Source: Zizania palustris
Taxonomy: Eukaryota > Streptophyta > Magnoliopsida > Poales > Poaceae
Direction: 5' to 3'
Assembly: GCA_019279435.1 (NCBI GenBank)
Contig: JAAALK010000086.1
Coordinates: 21,311,913-21,375,912 of the forward strand
DNA length: 64,000 bases
Below the pieces are notes generated by a model. It worked only from the letters and a program-made list of their open reading frames with translations, ran no database searches and was not told where the DNA came from. This document shows positions 1-11,200 of the stretch, one piece after another. A program made the position numbers and the translations under genes. Each line of letters opens with the position of its first letter. Within the stretch, counting starts at the first letter, position 1.

Positions 1-492
1 CCTAATATCCAAAAAGTACTCGGATTTTTGGCCACCGAAACACATAAACTAGTAATATAATGGAAGAAGTAAACGCACCGACTAATATTGACATATATTG
101 CTACCAAAAACACGGAAAATAAAGATAAATTAATTGACATGACATTTTCTGTCCATAGTTTATAGGCGTGCGTGTAAATAGGACTGGGAGTGCATGAACT
201 AGCTTCAGTACGAAGCAATTTATTTTTGCTTGTTGGATTAAAATATCTGGTTTGCACCCTACAAATTAACTGGCAAGTTGACTTGTGAAAAAAACAATTT
301 AATATATCTATCAGTCAAGTTTGGCAACAAAATGTAGTATTGTTTTCTAGAATAACAATTTTCAGGGTAGTAGGTGTGTGTACTTCCAATTTTTTGATCA
401 GATAAAAGAAGTAATAATAAACAATTAATTTCAACTCTATATATACACAGTAAGACCAACCCAAATCAAAGGGGCCAACAAACACAAAGTCA
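1..492. other. AT-rich intergenic DNA, no gene seen
   Basis: This stretch is AT-rich with stop codons in all frames. The longest open frames are under 80 codons and resemble no family I know. No RNA gene or element with recognisable ends was seen. Confidence 0.5.
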
Positions 493-694
493 GAGCATCT
501 CTGAGATCTCAGAAGGTCTGGATTAGAGTTAAAAAATCTCCTCAAAATTAATCATTGTATTTCTTACTTATAGAGAACATACCCAAATACTCTAATTTAG
601 GGATTTTATTAGAGAGAAAATATTTAAATTATTTGTATCCTCAAAAATGAATCCAAAAAATTATATAGGAAATCAATTTTAAAGTCACTAGCTA
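493..694. mobile_element. MITE-like repeat, family with GAGCATCTC ends, copy A
   Basis: The segment begins GAGCATCTCTGAGATCTCAG and shares long blocks (TCAAAATTAATCATTGTATT, then ATACTCTAATTTAGGGAT) with the adjacent copy at 696-967 and with a copy at 4766-5043 inside a MYB intron. Copy A lacks part of the left side. Short AT-rich copies scattered near genes with GAGCATCTC at one end suggest a non-autonomous DNA transposon. I could not define a target duplication, so the superfamily is left open. Confidence 0.6.
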
Positions 695-695
695 A

Positions 696-967
696 GAGCA
701 TCTCCAAGAAATTCTAAAAAATTATCTTCTCTAAATTTTTGGGATTAGAATTAAAAATATCCTCCAATAAATACTCTAAATTACTCTCAAAAATAAAGGA
801 TCTTCAAAATTAATCATTGTATTTCCTACTTGTAGGAAACATACTCACATACTCTAATTTAGATATTCTATCAGAGAGAAACATATTTAAAATATTTGTA
901 TCCTCAAAAATAAATCTCAAAAAATTATATAGAGAATCAATTTTTAAATTCACTCTTTAAGATGCTA
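696..967. mobile_element. MITE-like repeat, GAGCATCTC family, copy B
   Basis: This copy starts AGAGCATCTCCAAGAAATTC and ends near AAGATGCT, which is the inverse of AGCATCTT, so it has short inverted ends. It lies head to tail with copy A and shares most of its length with copy C in the MYB intron. It encodes no protein. The tandem placement of A and B suggests insertion at a neighbouring site or local duplication. Confidence 0.6.
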
Positions 968-1397
968 TAAGCTTATTAGCGAGGACACAATGTCGTCGTA
1001 CAGAATGAAAATTTTTCATGAGATATATATGCATATATAGTATACCAAACCCAGTGTAGTATATTTGTACGTAATGAGACTTGTACGTACCAGCTGCATA
1101 CATATATGATATATGAGCCCACCGTGTCGGTTCTAAACTACGACCGATAAATATAAAGCTTATGCTTCTGGTTGTAATTAAGACATGTCGTCTATAGCAT
1201 TTCAGTTTTTTTTTATAATGTAACTTGTATTTTATTTTTGTTCCTTTATTTCTACCACTTATTGTTGTATTTGTTTGGTGTTTTTTTAATGGTGAATGAT
1301 TGGTATATTATTCTTTGTAACTACATATAGTTTGTGTATATTAGTTGTTCTTTTGATAGGTGTACATAATTTGTATAATATTTCTATAACAATTAAG
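968..1397. other. AT-rich spacer, no gene seen
   Basis: Spacer between two repeats. It holds only short A/T runs and no frame worth reporting. Confidence 0.5.
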
Positions 1398-1400
1398 TTA

Positions 1401-1749
1401 GGTGCCGTTTGGCAACCAGGGGATGAAGTTTAGCCCATATCACATCGAATGTTCGGATGCTAATTAGAAAAAATAAACATGAGTTAATTATAAAATTAAT
1501 TGTAGAACTCTTAGGCTAATTCACGAGACGAATCTATTAAACATAATTAGTTCATGATTTGACAATGTGATGCTACAGTAAAAATATACTGATGATAGAT
1601 TAATTGGGCTTAATAGATTCGTCTCGTGAATTAGTTTAAGGGTTAAACAATTAATTTTATAATTAACTCATGTTTAGCTCTTTTAATTAGCATCTGAACA
1701 TCCGATGTAACAGGGGTTAAACTTTAACCCATAGTTGCCAAACGACACC
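1401..1749. mobile_element. Tourist-like MITE (PIF/Harbinger type) with TTA target duplication
   Basis: The left end is GGTGCCGTTTGGCAACC and the right end reads in inverse GGTGTCGTTTGGCAACT. TTA lies directly outside each end (1398-1400 and 1750-1752). The interior is a long imperfect palindrome holding the family signature ACGAGACGAATCTATTAAAC and its inverse. The TIR type and 3-bp TTA duplication match Tourist-like elements. At 349 bp with no frame, it is non-autonomous. Relatives sit at 21519, 27809, 34733 and 37218. Confidence 0.88.
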
Positions 1750-1836
1750 TTAAAAATATTGCTAACTTCGTTGCGTGTCTACATCGGCTACAGAGTATGG
1801 TAACTAGTTAAATTGATTGTACTCTTTCTCCCACAT

Positions 1837-2523
1837 CAGTGGCGGCTCCAGGATTTTTTATCCGGGTGTTCCTATTATATATGTTAAATTTTCGTAACAT
1901 TATAAACTCAATGCAAAATACGATTTTTTTCAAAATATAACATGAATATAACATTTCTATTTCATAACATTATAAATCAACTAAAATCAACAGCTAAGTC
2001 CAAAAATTTGCAAATTATAACATAAAAAATCTCACACAATTCAAACAGAATATTATTAATGCAACTTAAATTAGAAATGACATTAATCATATTTTCCTTA
2101 CTTTGCATTATTAAGTTAAAAATATTTACAGTGTTCTCTTTTATGGGACAAGAACCTAAATAATGTCATCCAAATTCTGGACAGAAACAAGTAATATTAT
2201 TTTTCCATATGTAAATAAATAGTTCTAGCAACACTGTAATTTTGAAAAAAATGAAAAATGGGCTAATAGATAATATTGAGCTAAAATACAAGAAATATTA
2301 TTGATGCAACTTTAATTAGAAATGAGCACTGTTAAGTTAAAAATATTTAAAATGTTCTTCTATTACAGAACGAGAGCCTAAATAATGTCATCCAAATTAT
2401 GTACATAAACAAGTAATATTATTTTCCATATGTAAATAAATGAAAATGAGCTAATAGATGTTATTGGGCCAAAATACAGGGTGGTCCAGGGCCCACCTGG
2501 ACCACCCTGTAGAACCGCCACTG
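1837..2523. mobile_element. Non-autonomous hAT element 1, 8-bp TSD TCCCACAT
   Basis: The element begins CAGTGGCGGCTCCAGG and ends in the inverse of CAGTGGCGGTTCTACAGG. Both sides carry the exact 8-bp duplication TCCCACAT (1829-1836 and 2524-2531), the hallmark of hAT transposons. The CAGTGGCGG-type terminus resembles the Tip100 branch of plant hATs. It is 687 bp with no transposase. The interior holds a diverged direct duplication (about 2050-2277 and 2295-2460) and a perfect hairpin close to the right end. It shares both ends with the element at 6452-7359, which lies in the opposite orientation. Confidence 0.92.
2476..2510. repeat. Perfect 15-bp subterminal hairpin of hAT element 1
   Basis: Stem ACAGGGTGGTCCAGG (2476-2490) is followed by a 5-base loop and its exact inverse complement (2496-2510), 13 bp inside the right end. 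A weaker version (9-bp stems at 6466-6474 and 6483-6491) sits at the matching end of hAT element 2, so it belongs to the family and may be a transposase-binding or structural site. Confidence 0.85.
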
Positions 2524-2761
2524 TCCCACATGAGTCCAATCTTATTTGAAAATCATGTGGAGCAAAATGTGATACTGAGATTTCTCAAAAGATCACTTAT
2601 CTTAGTATTGTTCTCGCCCCAACACGTTCAATTGAAATTGAGCCGTGTCAAGTGTTTACATACTTTCTACCTATACAAAACGTGCTGAAAATTGGAAAGG
2701 AATACATTATACGAAATAGCACCGTTGCATATTGCCTATCCAAATGAAAATGGTATGAGAA

Positions 2762-2908
2762 ATTTTACAGTCTATGAGGAGGTACCAGGAGGTACCACAT
2801 TTTTTAGTGTTAATTTTGGTACCTCCTGACATACGAGATACCAGGAGGTACCAAAATTAACACTGAAAAATGTGGTACCTCTTAGTACCTCCTCATAGAC
2901 TGTAAAAT
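2762..2908. mobile_element. Foldback element built on GGTACCTCC repeats
   Basis: The two halves are near-complete inverted repeats: the left arm begins ATTTTACAGTCTATGAGGAG and the right arm ends with its inverse. GGAGGTACC recurs several times within each arm. The centre is near 2835. A diverged relative lies at 30472-30600 in remorin intron 1. It looks like a small foldback or MITE element. No target duplication is clear. Confidence 0.7.
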
Positions 2909-3285
2909 AGCCCAAATGGTATCCATCTGGCTATCGATCGATTGATGATGTGAGTTAGCTGCAGAATTGCAATGCCGTACTGTTTCAACTTGTAACAAGT
3001 ACAATTACTTCTAAATTTTAAGAAGTAATAAGTGGTCTAAAATTTGGAGTCTTATAGACTGTGAGAATCAATGACTATAATATTTATAAATGATAGAATT
3101 CAGAAACTGAAAAATACTCGCTTCTACGGTTTCTTACAAACTAGATAGATATTAAAAATCTTTACAAATAAGCTCTAAATTAAGGTATATTTTTACTGTG
3201 TGGTTTCCGTGGAAACAGTCGGCGCCCTAACCACTTGTGTTATCCCCGTGATAAGGTCAGGACCAAGACGATGATTGGACATGGC

Positions 3286-3293
3286 CTATAAAG
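3286..3293 (+). promoter_or_regulatory. Probable TATA box of the LAF1-like MYB gene
   Basis: CTATAAAG lies about 170 bp upstream of the start codon at 3460, at the point where composition switches from AT-rich spacer to the GC-rich gene. The position suits a plant core promoter with a UTR of about 140 bp. There is no transcript evidence. Confidence 0.55.
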
Positions 3294-3459
3294 CCCCGCG
3301 CATAGCTCTCACGCCAACGCAGACCGACACCAGAGTGCAGCCGGCCGTCGCTGCCTGTGCCTGCCGCCCAAGCCATCTCCTCCTCCTCCTCACGTCTCGT
3401 CCTGCGCGCAGTGGCACTCTCTCTCTTCGTCTCGTTCCTTCCGTCGTCCGCCGCCATTG

Positions 3460-5926
3460 ATGGGGTGCAAGAGCTGCCAGAAGCCAAAGGTGAACTACCG
3501 GAAGGGCCTGTGGTCGCCGGAGGAGGACCACAAGCTGCGCGACTACATCGTCCGCTACGGCCACGGCTGCTGGAGCGCCGTCCCCGTCAAGGCCGGTAAG
3601 AAGACCTGCACAGACCGAGCGCCGCCGCCGGCGACGACTCCCCGCGGAATTCGCGGCGAGTTGAGCCTCAGCCGAGCAAACCGCGCTCGCTGCATGTGCG
3701 CGCGCCTACTTGCATTGCACCGGCCGGCCTCCTCCTGCTTCAAATTTCCCCTGTTTAACTTGCTTGCTGCTGCTCTCGTGTTTCCGAAATGCACCTTGTT
3801 TCAAGGGAAGGGAAATTAAAGAAGGGATTTTTCCCCCCTGTTTGCAAAGTGTTTGCTCAGCTTTTGAACAATTGGAGAAGATTATTTGGATTATCTGGTG
3901 TTATTTTTGTCAAATGTACCTCGTGTTCTTGTCTCGTGGGCTGAATTCTCTTCTGAATTCGCCTTCCATGTAGGGCTGCAGCGTAACGGCAAGAGCTGCC
4001 GGCTGAGATGGATCAACTACCTGAGGCCGGGGCTAAAGCACGGCGTGTTCTCCAGGGAGGAAGAGGATACCGTGATGAACCTGCACGCTACAATGGGCAA
4101 CAAGTAAGTCCCATACTTTCCAGTCTTCACCTCACTTGTAATTTAGAGCCAGGAGATTGCTGACAAGTGACAAGTAACCCTAACTAGCTAGCAAAAGCCA
4201 TTACTCTATCTGATAGTAATTTCTCTCATCGATCCTACCGGCTGTCTTTCTTCTTCTACTGCCACTTTGCTACTAAGTGTCAGCTTGGCACACCAGCTAG
4301 CTCCATAGTAAGAAAAAAGGCTAGTTAATTAAGAACAAAATGGGAAAACTATCGTTGAACTTCTTCTGGTTTCTTTCAGGTGCAAGCTGCCGGCTATTTT
4401 TGCACTCTTCTTTAATTCCGGTTCCATGCGTCGAAAATCATAATACCGTACGTCCTTTTGATAAAGTCATAATCATAAATAAGCACGTACTGATACTGTA
4501 CTAGAGTCGTCTGTTCAAAGTCTCCGGACTAATCACAGTTTCGTTTGAGACTTATGAAAAGGTTTATTTGTTTTGACAAATCCGAGAAAAGACGACGCGT
4601 AGTACGTGTACTGTGACAATAAAAGATTCTTTATAAGATTGGGTGTACAATAATAGTTCAATAAGGCCCGTTTGTACGAATCCCAAGAAATTTTATAATT
4701 AATAACTAAAAATTAGTTTTAATCTATCCGAATAGTATAGCTAATCGATCGATGAATTAACTATTAGAGCATTACAAGAGAAACTCTAAAGAGTTATCTT
4801 CTCTAAATTTTTGGGATTGGAATTAAAAAATCTGCTCCAATAGATACTCTAAATGACTCTTCAAAATAAAGGATCCTCAAAATTAATCGTTGTATTCCTA
4901 CTTATAGGTAACATGTTCACATACTCTAATTTAGGGACTCTATTGGAAAGAAACATATTTAAACTATTTGTATTCTCAAAAATAAATCTAAAAAATTATA
5001 TAGATAATCAATTTTTAAAATCACTATTGGAGATCATCTCCTCTTAGTTTCTTAGCTAATTAATGGTTAGCTCTTTAGTGTCCATAAAATTGAACTAATT
5101 TGAGCTAATAGGGTTCTCGGACTATTTTGACTCGTACACTAATCTAGCATAATTATTATAACAGGGACAAAATCGCAAAGTATTCAATAAAAAAACTATT
5201 TTTTAGCCAATTAGTCATAGGCTCATAGCTATAATTATTAGTTTTAGTTCATAAAAATGAGCTGATTAATTGGTTTTTCTTGGCGACGAACAATGTCGTC
5301 GACGTCGAGCACTCGAGATGTACAGCTAGCTAAAATGGCGATTGGAATTATATTGTGAGTGCAGGTGGTCGCAGATAGCGCGGCATCTGCCGGGACGGAC
5401 CGACAACGAGGTGAAGAACTACTGGAACTCGTATCTCAAGAAGCGGGTCGAGGGCGCGCAGGCGGCGGCGCCCGGGGGATCCGTCGCCCCAGCCGACGTC
5501 GTCACCGCCAGCCTGAACAGCAGCGAGACCGGAGGCCAGGAACGCGCCGTCGCCAGCCGGCCGGCGAGCTCCGACTCATCCGAGCCGGTCGAGTCGTCGT
5601 CGGCCGACGACTCGAGCTGCCTCACCGAGCCCGCGGCCGTCCCCGTCCGGCCGCACGCGCCCGTGATCCCCAAGGTCATGTTCTCCGACTGGTTCGACAT
5701 GCACTACGGAACTAGCCTCGCCGGGATGCCGCCGTGCCAGCTAGACGCCGCCTTCGACGCGCAGGGCATGAGCCATCAGTGCTCGTCCGTGGACTCCCTG
5801 CACGGGCAGCTGGGAGACGGCGGCTTCTTCTGGGACTTCGACGACACGGCCGACCACATGCAAGGAGGAGGAGGAGGGCTCTCCGACGACCTGCTCTCCA
5901 TGAGCGAGTTCCTCGGCATCAACTAG
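3460..5926 (+). CDS. R2R3-MYB transcription factor, LAF1/MYB18-like
   Basis: Three exons, 3460-3595, 3974-4103 and 5365-5926, join with GT-AG introns into a 275-residue frame. The R2 repeat has tryptophans at 18, 38 and 58. R3 has Phe71 in place of the first tryptophan, then Trp90 and Trp109, the normal 19-residue spacing. Introns at A45/G46 and K89 are the classic R2R3-MYB positions. The N-terminus MGCKSCQKPKVNYRKG and the downstream block IPKVMFSDWFD resemble the LAF1 (MYB18) group, whose Arabidopsis member acts in phytochrome A signalling. The acidic C-terminus ending in SMSEFLGIN probably activates transcription. The protein is expected in the nucleus. Start chosen at the ATG before GGGTGC. 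The 1.26-kb second intron holds a MITE. Group assignment rests on memory of motifs; function in this species is inferred. Confidence 0.93.
4766..5043. mobile_element. MITE-like repeat, GAGCATCTC family, copy C, in MYB intron 2
   Basis: It begins AGAGCATTACAAGAG and shares blocks such as TTATCTTCTCTAAATTTTTG with copy B at 696-967. It sits wholly inside the second intron of the LAF1-like gene and does not disturb the splice sites. Confidence 0.65.
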
Positions 5927-6443
5927 GCGGGAAACATGTTACATGCATGCATGTACTCCACCGCGCGGGCGCGGCGGTGCAGAAATTAGAGTGTTTTCTT
6001 TCTCGTAAATTCGTCGGTTCAGAAGCTGTAAATCGTGTCGTGGATATGCAGGAGTTAAAATTACTGGCTTTTAATTTGTAGCGTTGAGTACGGATCGAGC
6101 AGTGGGTTCTTCATAAGGCCTGTGTAGTCCGCCCTTCCGGACATCGGTGCAGAAAGAATAACAGAAAATCAGAGCGTCACATTATTGTTGCATACTGATA
6201 CCGCTAGGAAAACATTTTAAAATTTTTTAACCGGCCGTCTATAACTCCAAAGAGCGCGGAAACTATGTTTTATTGACTATTACCTAGACCCAAAAGTACG
6301 TGGAAACTATGTTTTACTTACTATTACCTTCGTTCATTTTTTCGATGTCATTGATTTTTATCGTAACATTTGACAATTCATCTTAATCACGGCATCGTAA
6401 TAAGTTGTTTCGCCAGTCTCATGTCGCATGGGCGCACCCCTTG
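5927..6443. other. 3' flank of the LAF1-like MYB gene
   Basis: This contains the presumed 3' UTR of the MYB gene followed by unremarkable sequence up to the hAT insertion. No gene was recognised. Confidence 0.45.
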
Positions 6444-6451
6444 CTTGGCAA

Positions 6452-7359
6452 CCGTGGCGGCTCTACAGGGTAGTTGCCCTGGACTACCCTGCATTTTGAT
6501 CCATTATATCAGTATATGTTAGAATTTGGTCCAAAACCCATTAGCTGCACTGCTACCTGAGACACACATTGAACAATCTCCCATCGTTGCGCCGATAGCG
6601 CCGCTGCGCTATCGCTGGAAGCTCCCACACATTCATAGCGGCGCCACAACGCCAGTTGCTAGAACTGCACTCAGCTGCTCCGGCGCTCCCGGCGACCGGC
6701 GACCAGCGACCGGCGCGGCGGATGGCAGTGACCCCGGCGACCCCTCCGAAGCTCCATCCCCAAGCCCCATCCGGTCATCCCCCTCCATTCCCTCCAACTC
6801 CACTCGTCCGTCGTCGGTCGGGCGCCCCGTTCCGTCTGTCCGCCGGCGCTCGAGCCCCCAACGCCCCCTCCTGGTCCTGGCTACTGCCCTTATAGGCTCT
6901 GGACATCGCAAAATCACGCCCACTAGCCTGACACAGTGATGCCCACACCGCTCGCGCAACCCTAATTCCTCACTGAGTCAGGTATTTGGCTAATAGGCTG
7001 GCCTGTTAATTCAATAATAAATTGAGCATGTTAAATTGTTGATTGAGTGATTACTGTGTTAGCGTTGCAGAATATATATTATATTTACAATTTTAATGTC
7101 TTAGTATTCATAGTCCAGATTAAATATTTGATTTACTTTTGTATATGTGATATCACTAAGGCATTGTTTGTAGTGAATAAATAGTATTGTAATTTTTTGT
7201 TTATATTAGAACTTTATGATTAATGGATTTAAATGTTGATTTTTGTGGATTTATGAATTTATGACATATTTTAAAGTTTTTTATTATACTTATGACATAT
7301 TTTGAAGCTTCCTCATATTAATAGGAACACCCAAAGAAAATTTTCTGGAGCCGCCACTG
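6452..7359. mobile_element. Non-autonomous hAT element 2, 8-bp TSD CTTGGCAA
   Basis: The ends are CCGTGGCGGCTCTACAGGG and the inverse of CAGTGGCGGCTCCAGAAAA. CTTGGCAA is exactly duplicated at 6444-6451 and 7360-7367. It belongs to the same family as element 1 but lies in the opposite orientation, with the first terminal CA mutated to CC. A GC-rich interior (about 6560-6900), absent from element 1, could be the untranslated first exon of an autonomous parent or captured genomic DNA. It holds no recognisable protein. The right half is AT-rich. Confidence 0.9.
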
Positions 7360-7367
7360 CTTGGCAA

Positions 7368-8246
7368 GCCACCCCACGAGGTGTGTGGGGACTAGCAGCC
7401 AGGTGGCAACACGGGTGGTGGGGCGTGCGAAGGCGGGTGCGGTGAGGGATCAAGCGGACAAGTGGTATAGTAGGTGATATTTTAAAAGAAGTTATTTTTT
7501 AGCATAGTCAGGCGAAATAGGCTTTTTCGGCCAATGGTTTGCCGATGTCGGCCAAAAAATCCTCTATCGATAGAACATCTACCGATAATTGACTATTTAT
7601 TTAAATTTTAAAATCCGCGTATCGTAGATGAAATTTTTGAATAAAACCATATTGTTTTTTAAAAAAATCGGTTGTGCCGACTCAACATAACACGACAAAC
7701 CGAATATGATAGAATAGGAGGCATGGCACGTGACCCAACATGAACTAGGTCTTGCCCTGCCATGTCTCGTGCTGTCAAGGCCCATCCAGTTTGCCATGTA
7801 TTTATAGTGTATAATTTTATAGTATCCCCAAATTTTATAATTTTCAATCTATACGATCCAATGGTTAATATTTTATATCATTAACTACTTTCTAACTTTT
7901 TTAAATATGTGTATGCCTACATACAAGTAACAATTAATTTTTTCTTTACACGCTAACGAATTAATTTTAATTATTATTTAATAAACAGACCCATCCCTAG
8001 TCCTGTCCGGGGCCCTCCGGCGTTGCCCTAGCCCGGCTCACTCCGCGACGCTCGCCAGCCTCCCCTCTCCCCTCCCATCCAGTCACCCACGAACTCGCCA
8101 GGAAGGGCGCAAAAATGCTCCCCTAGAAATCCCCCAATTTGAGCGAGCAGCGCCTCGATTTCTTCCACCGAGCCAATCCTCCGGCCGGATCTACCCACCA
8201 GATTGAGCTCTCTCGCTCCGCGCTGCGCCGCTGACCGCTCGTGGCG
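7368..8246. other. Upstream region of the helicase gene
   Basis: AT-rich DNA turns GC-rich from about 8000, consistent with promoter and 5' UTR of the helicase. No TATA box was convincing and no other gene was seen. Confidence 0.45.
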
Positions 8247-11200
8247 ATGGATCCGCGGGGTAGGTGCCCTCCCGGCATCGGTAACGGCCGCGGCGGGAAC
8301 TCTAACTACTACGGCCGTGGCCCACCGCCACCGCAGCAGCGGCAGAACCAGGAGCAGCCGCGGTCGCACCACCACGAGTACGTGCAGCGGCGGCAGCAGC
8401 AGCAGCAGCAGCAGCATAACCAGCATCAGCAGTGGCTTCGGCGGAACCAGATCGCTGCCGAGGCCGTGGGCGCCAGCGAGCAGAAGGCGCCGCCTGCCGC
8501 GGACGGCATAGATTCGAGGTGAGGGAGACGCTTGAAACGCTTGCGCTTCGTTTGGTAGTGTTAGATTTAAGGTTCGGTACTTTGGTGTTCATATGATCCG
8601 TGGACTTGATGGTTAGATTTTGGTTTGCTTCCTTGCGGTTAAGCATAGCATTATGGGTGGATCAATCGACAGTTTGATAGGACGGAATTGCAAAATTTGG
8701 AGAAAAAAATGTGCTCCTTTGGTGATGGACTGCGAGTGTTTCTGTGTTTCTAGCGGGCACAAGTGGTGTTATATAGTGAAATTACAGAGTATAAGGTCGA
8801 GTTTTGTGGACAACATGCTTGGTCTCATGCTTCCACACTCTGAGCATGCTTTATTGATTAAAAAACCAAATTACTGTAGTTTTTTTCAAAATAATCCAGA
8901 AATTGGTTGGTATGAACTAATGCTGTCATACAGACCGTTTTCTGATGATTGCTGAGCAAGGGTACTGACTCCATACTGTGCACTGTGCAGACTATGGATA
9001 AATATGTAGCTGTCATTGTTAACCAATAAAACACACCATTGGAAATAATATGTGGTTGTGGATGTTTTTTGTGGCATTGCATGATTCTCATACTTTCTGT
9101 TTCATCCTCGCTGAAATATGAGGTGTCGTAATTGCATTGACTGAATTAATGTTTGGAAGTACTTTATAAGTTGGTAGATAGAGATGGTTACTTTGATTAG
9201 TTTTGTTGGTCCTAAAGGGCTAAAACATGAGATGGGTTGTGGCAACATAAGAATTCTGAATTTGTATTTGGAGATGCCTTATGATGGATCTGCTCAAAAT
9301 GCCTCTTATATGGCCCATTTATACTCCCAAATTTATTTTTTTCAGTATGATTTTTTGTCTATGCTGTAGCACAAGAAATGTTTTCTGGTATTGGATGCAG
9401 CCATACTTTAATTCTTCTTCAAGTGCATATGATTAACATTATGAATAGAGCCAGAAATTATTTTAAACTTTTTTGCAGTTCACAGGACTGGAAGGCCCAA
9501 TTAAAGCTCCCATCTCCAGATACGCGCTACAGGACAGAGGTACTATAAGCATTATTTCCTTTTGTCATGTTAGTGGTGAGCATTAATGATTGCTATGGAC
9601 AGGCAGATATGTTGACACTTTGACATAATTGCTTTTCTCTCATTCTATTAGTGTGGGCACATTTTTGTAATGCATGAGCTATTGACACGTTAAAAAGTAT
9701 AGTTTTAGTTGTTAGAATTTTGGAGGCCTAGGTTTTTTGATAATATATATGTTTTTTTACCCGCCATCACTTGTTTGCTTATCTTAATTACAAACAATCA
9801 GATTTCAATATTTCACAGGATTAAATATTCACTGTTGCTCGCAGAGAAAAAGTTATGCTGATATCGAATTCAACAGATGATATGATTATTAGTACACATT
9901 ATATTGTAGGTTGTGTTAGTGCTGAATTTGAGATTGTCACAACTCACAATGTTAAATTAGTTACTCCACTAATTTCCTTTTTTTTTCTTAAAATCATGTT
10001 GGATTAGTGCTGTTATGCTGTTCCTCTTGCACTATTGTTTGTTGCACATGTTCTCAATTTCCTGCTAAGCTAGTGTCATTAAAACACACACAGGATGTTA
10101 CTGCAACCAAGGGAAATGAATTTGAAGACTATTTTCTGAAGAGAGAACTTCTTATGGGGATATATGAGAAAGGATTTGAAAGACCTTCTCCGATACAAGA
10201 AGAAAGTATTCCTATTGCATTAACTGGTAGCGATATTCTTGCAAGAGCAAAAAATGGAACTGGCAAAACTGCTGCATTTTGTATACCTGCGCTTGAAAAG
10301 ATTGATCAAGATAAAAATGCTATTCAAGGTTTTTCCTAGACTAACATGTGTTCTCCTATATTGCATTCTAAAATTATGTGAGGATCAAAGAAAGATGCTT
10401 TTATTATATCTGTTGTATCCATTGAAACTCTTAACTTGCCTCTTCTTATATTCAGTTGTTATATTGGTTCCCACAAGGGAACTAGCTCTACAAACTTCAC
10501 AAGTTTGCAAGGAGCTTGGGAAACATTTGAAGATTCAAGTGATGGTCACTACTGGAGGAACCAGCCTAAAGGATGATATTGTCCGTCTTTATCAACCTGT
10601 TCATTTACTTGTTGGCACTCCTGGTCGTATTTTAGACCTCACAAAGAAAGGCATCTGTGTTTTGAAGAATTGTTCAATGCTTGTCATGGATGAGGTATTT
10701 CGTTGTCAGTGTTGTTGCTCATGTTATTAGGATGCTCAAAGATCTTGTATATGTCATTTTTGGTATTGTGTTTGGCAACTGTATATGTTGTTGCTTTACA
10801 TCACATACAATTTAAGGTTAAAACATGAACCATCTTTTGACTTGACCAGATTTGTTCATAATTTTCACTTGAAGAGTTATGTATTCTCAACGGATTTATT
10901 CCCCTAAACCATTCTTCTTCCGTTTGTTGTGGGCCATGCAAACTTCCCTTTTTTACTTATTTCAGCAAAACTGGATCAATAAGCTGAAATACTTATTTTT
11001 TTTAATTTCTTATGATCTTATCTAAACAGAGAACATTCACATTTTTATCAAGCTAAGATGAACAAAAAACAGCAGTATCTGGTTAGCTTGATAATACTTA
11101 ATCTTTTCTGTAATGAGATTGCGATAAAACTTTACATAAAAATGAGAATTTTAAAAGATATATTTGAATTAGTGGTGCAACAGTAAATTTCTTGATAAAT

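Noticed and set aside
3886..4107. Start of MYB translation within intron 1
   Set aside because: The frame MDYLVLFLSNV... leading into exon 2 lacks the R2 N-terminal half, which is supplied by exon 1 at 3460-3595 with matching phase.
6526..6939. 137-codon open frame within hAT element 2
   Set aside because: Pro/Ser-rich with no domain, inside a non-autonomous transposon, with equally long frames on the other strand.
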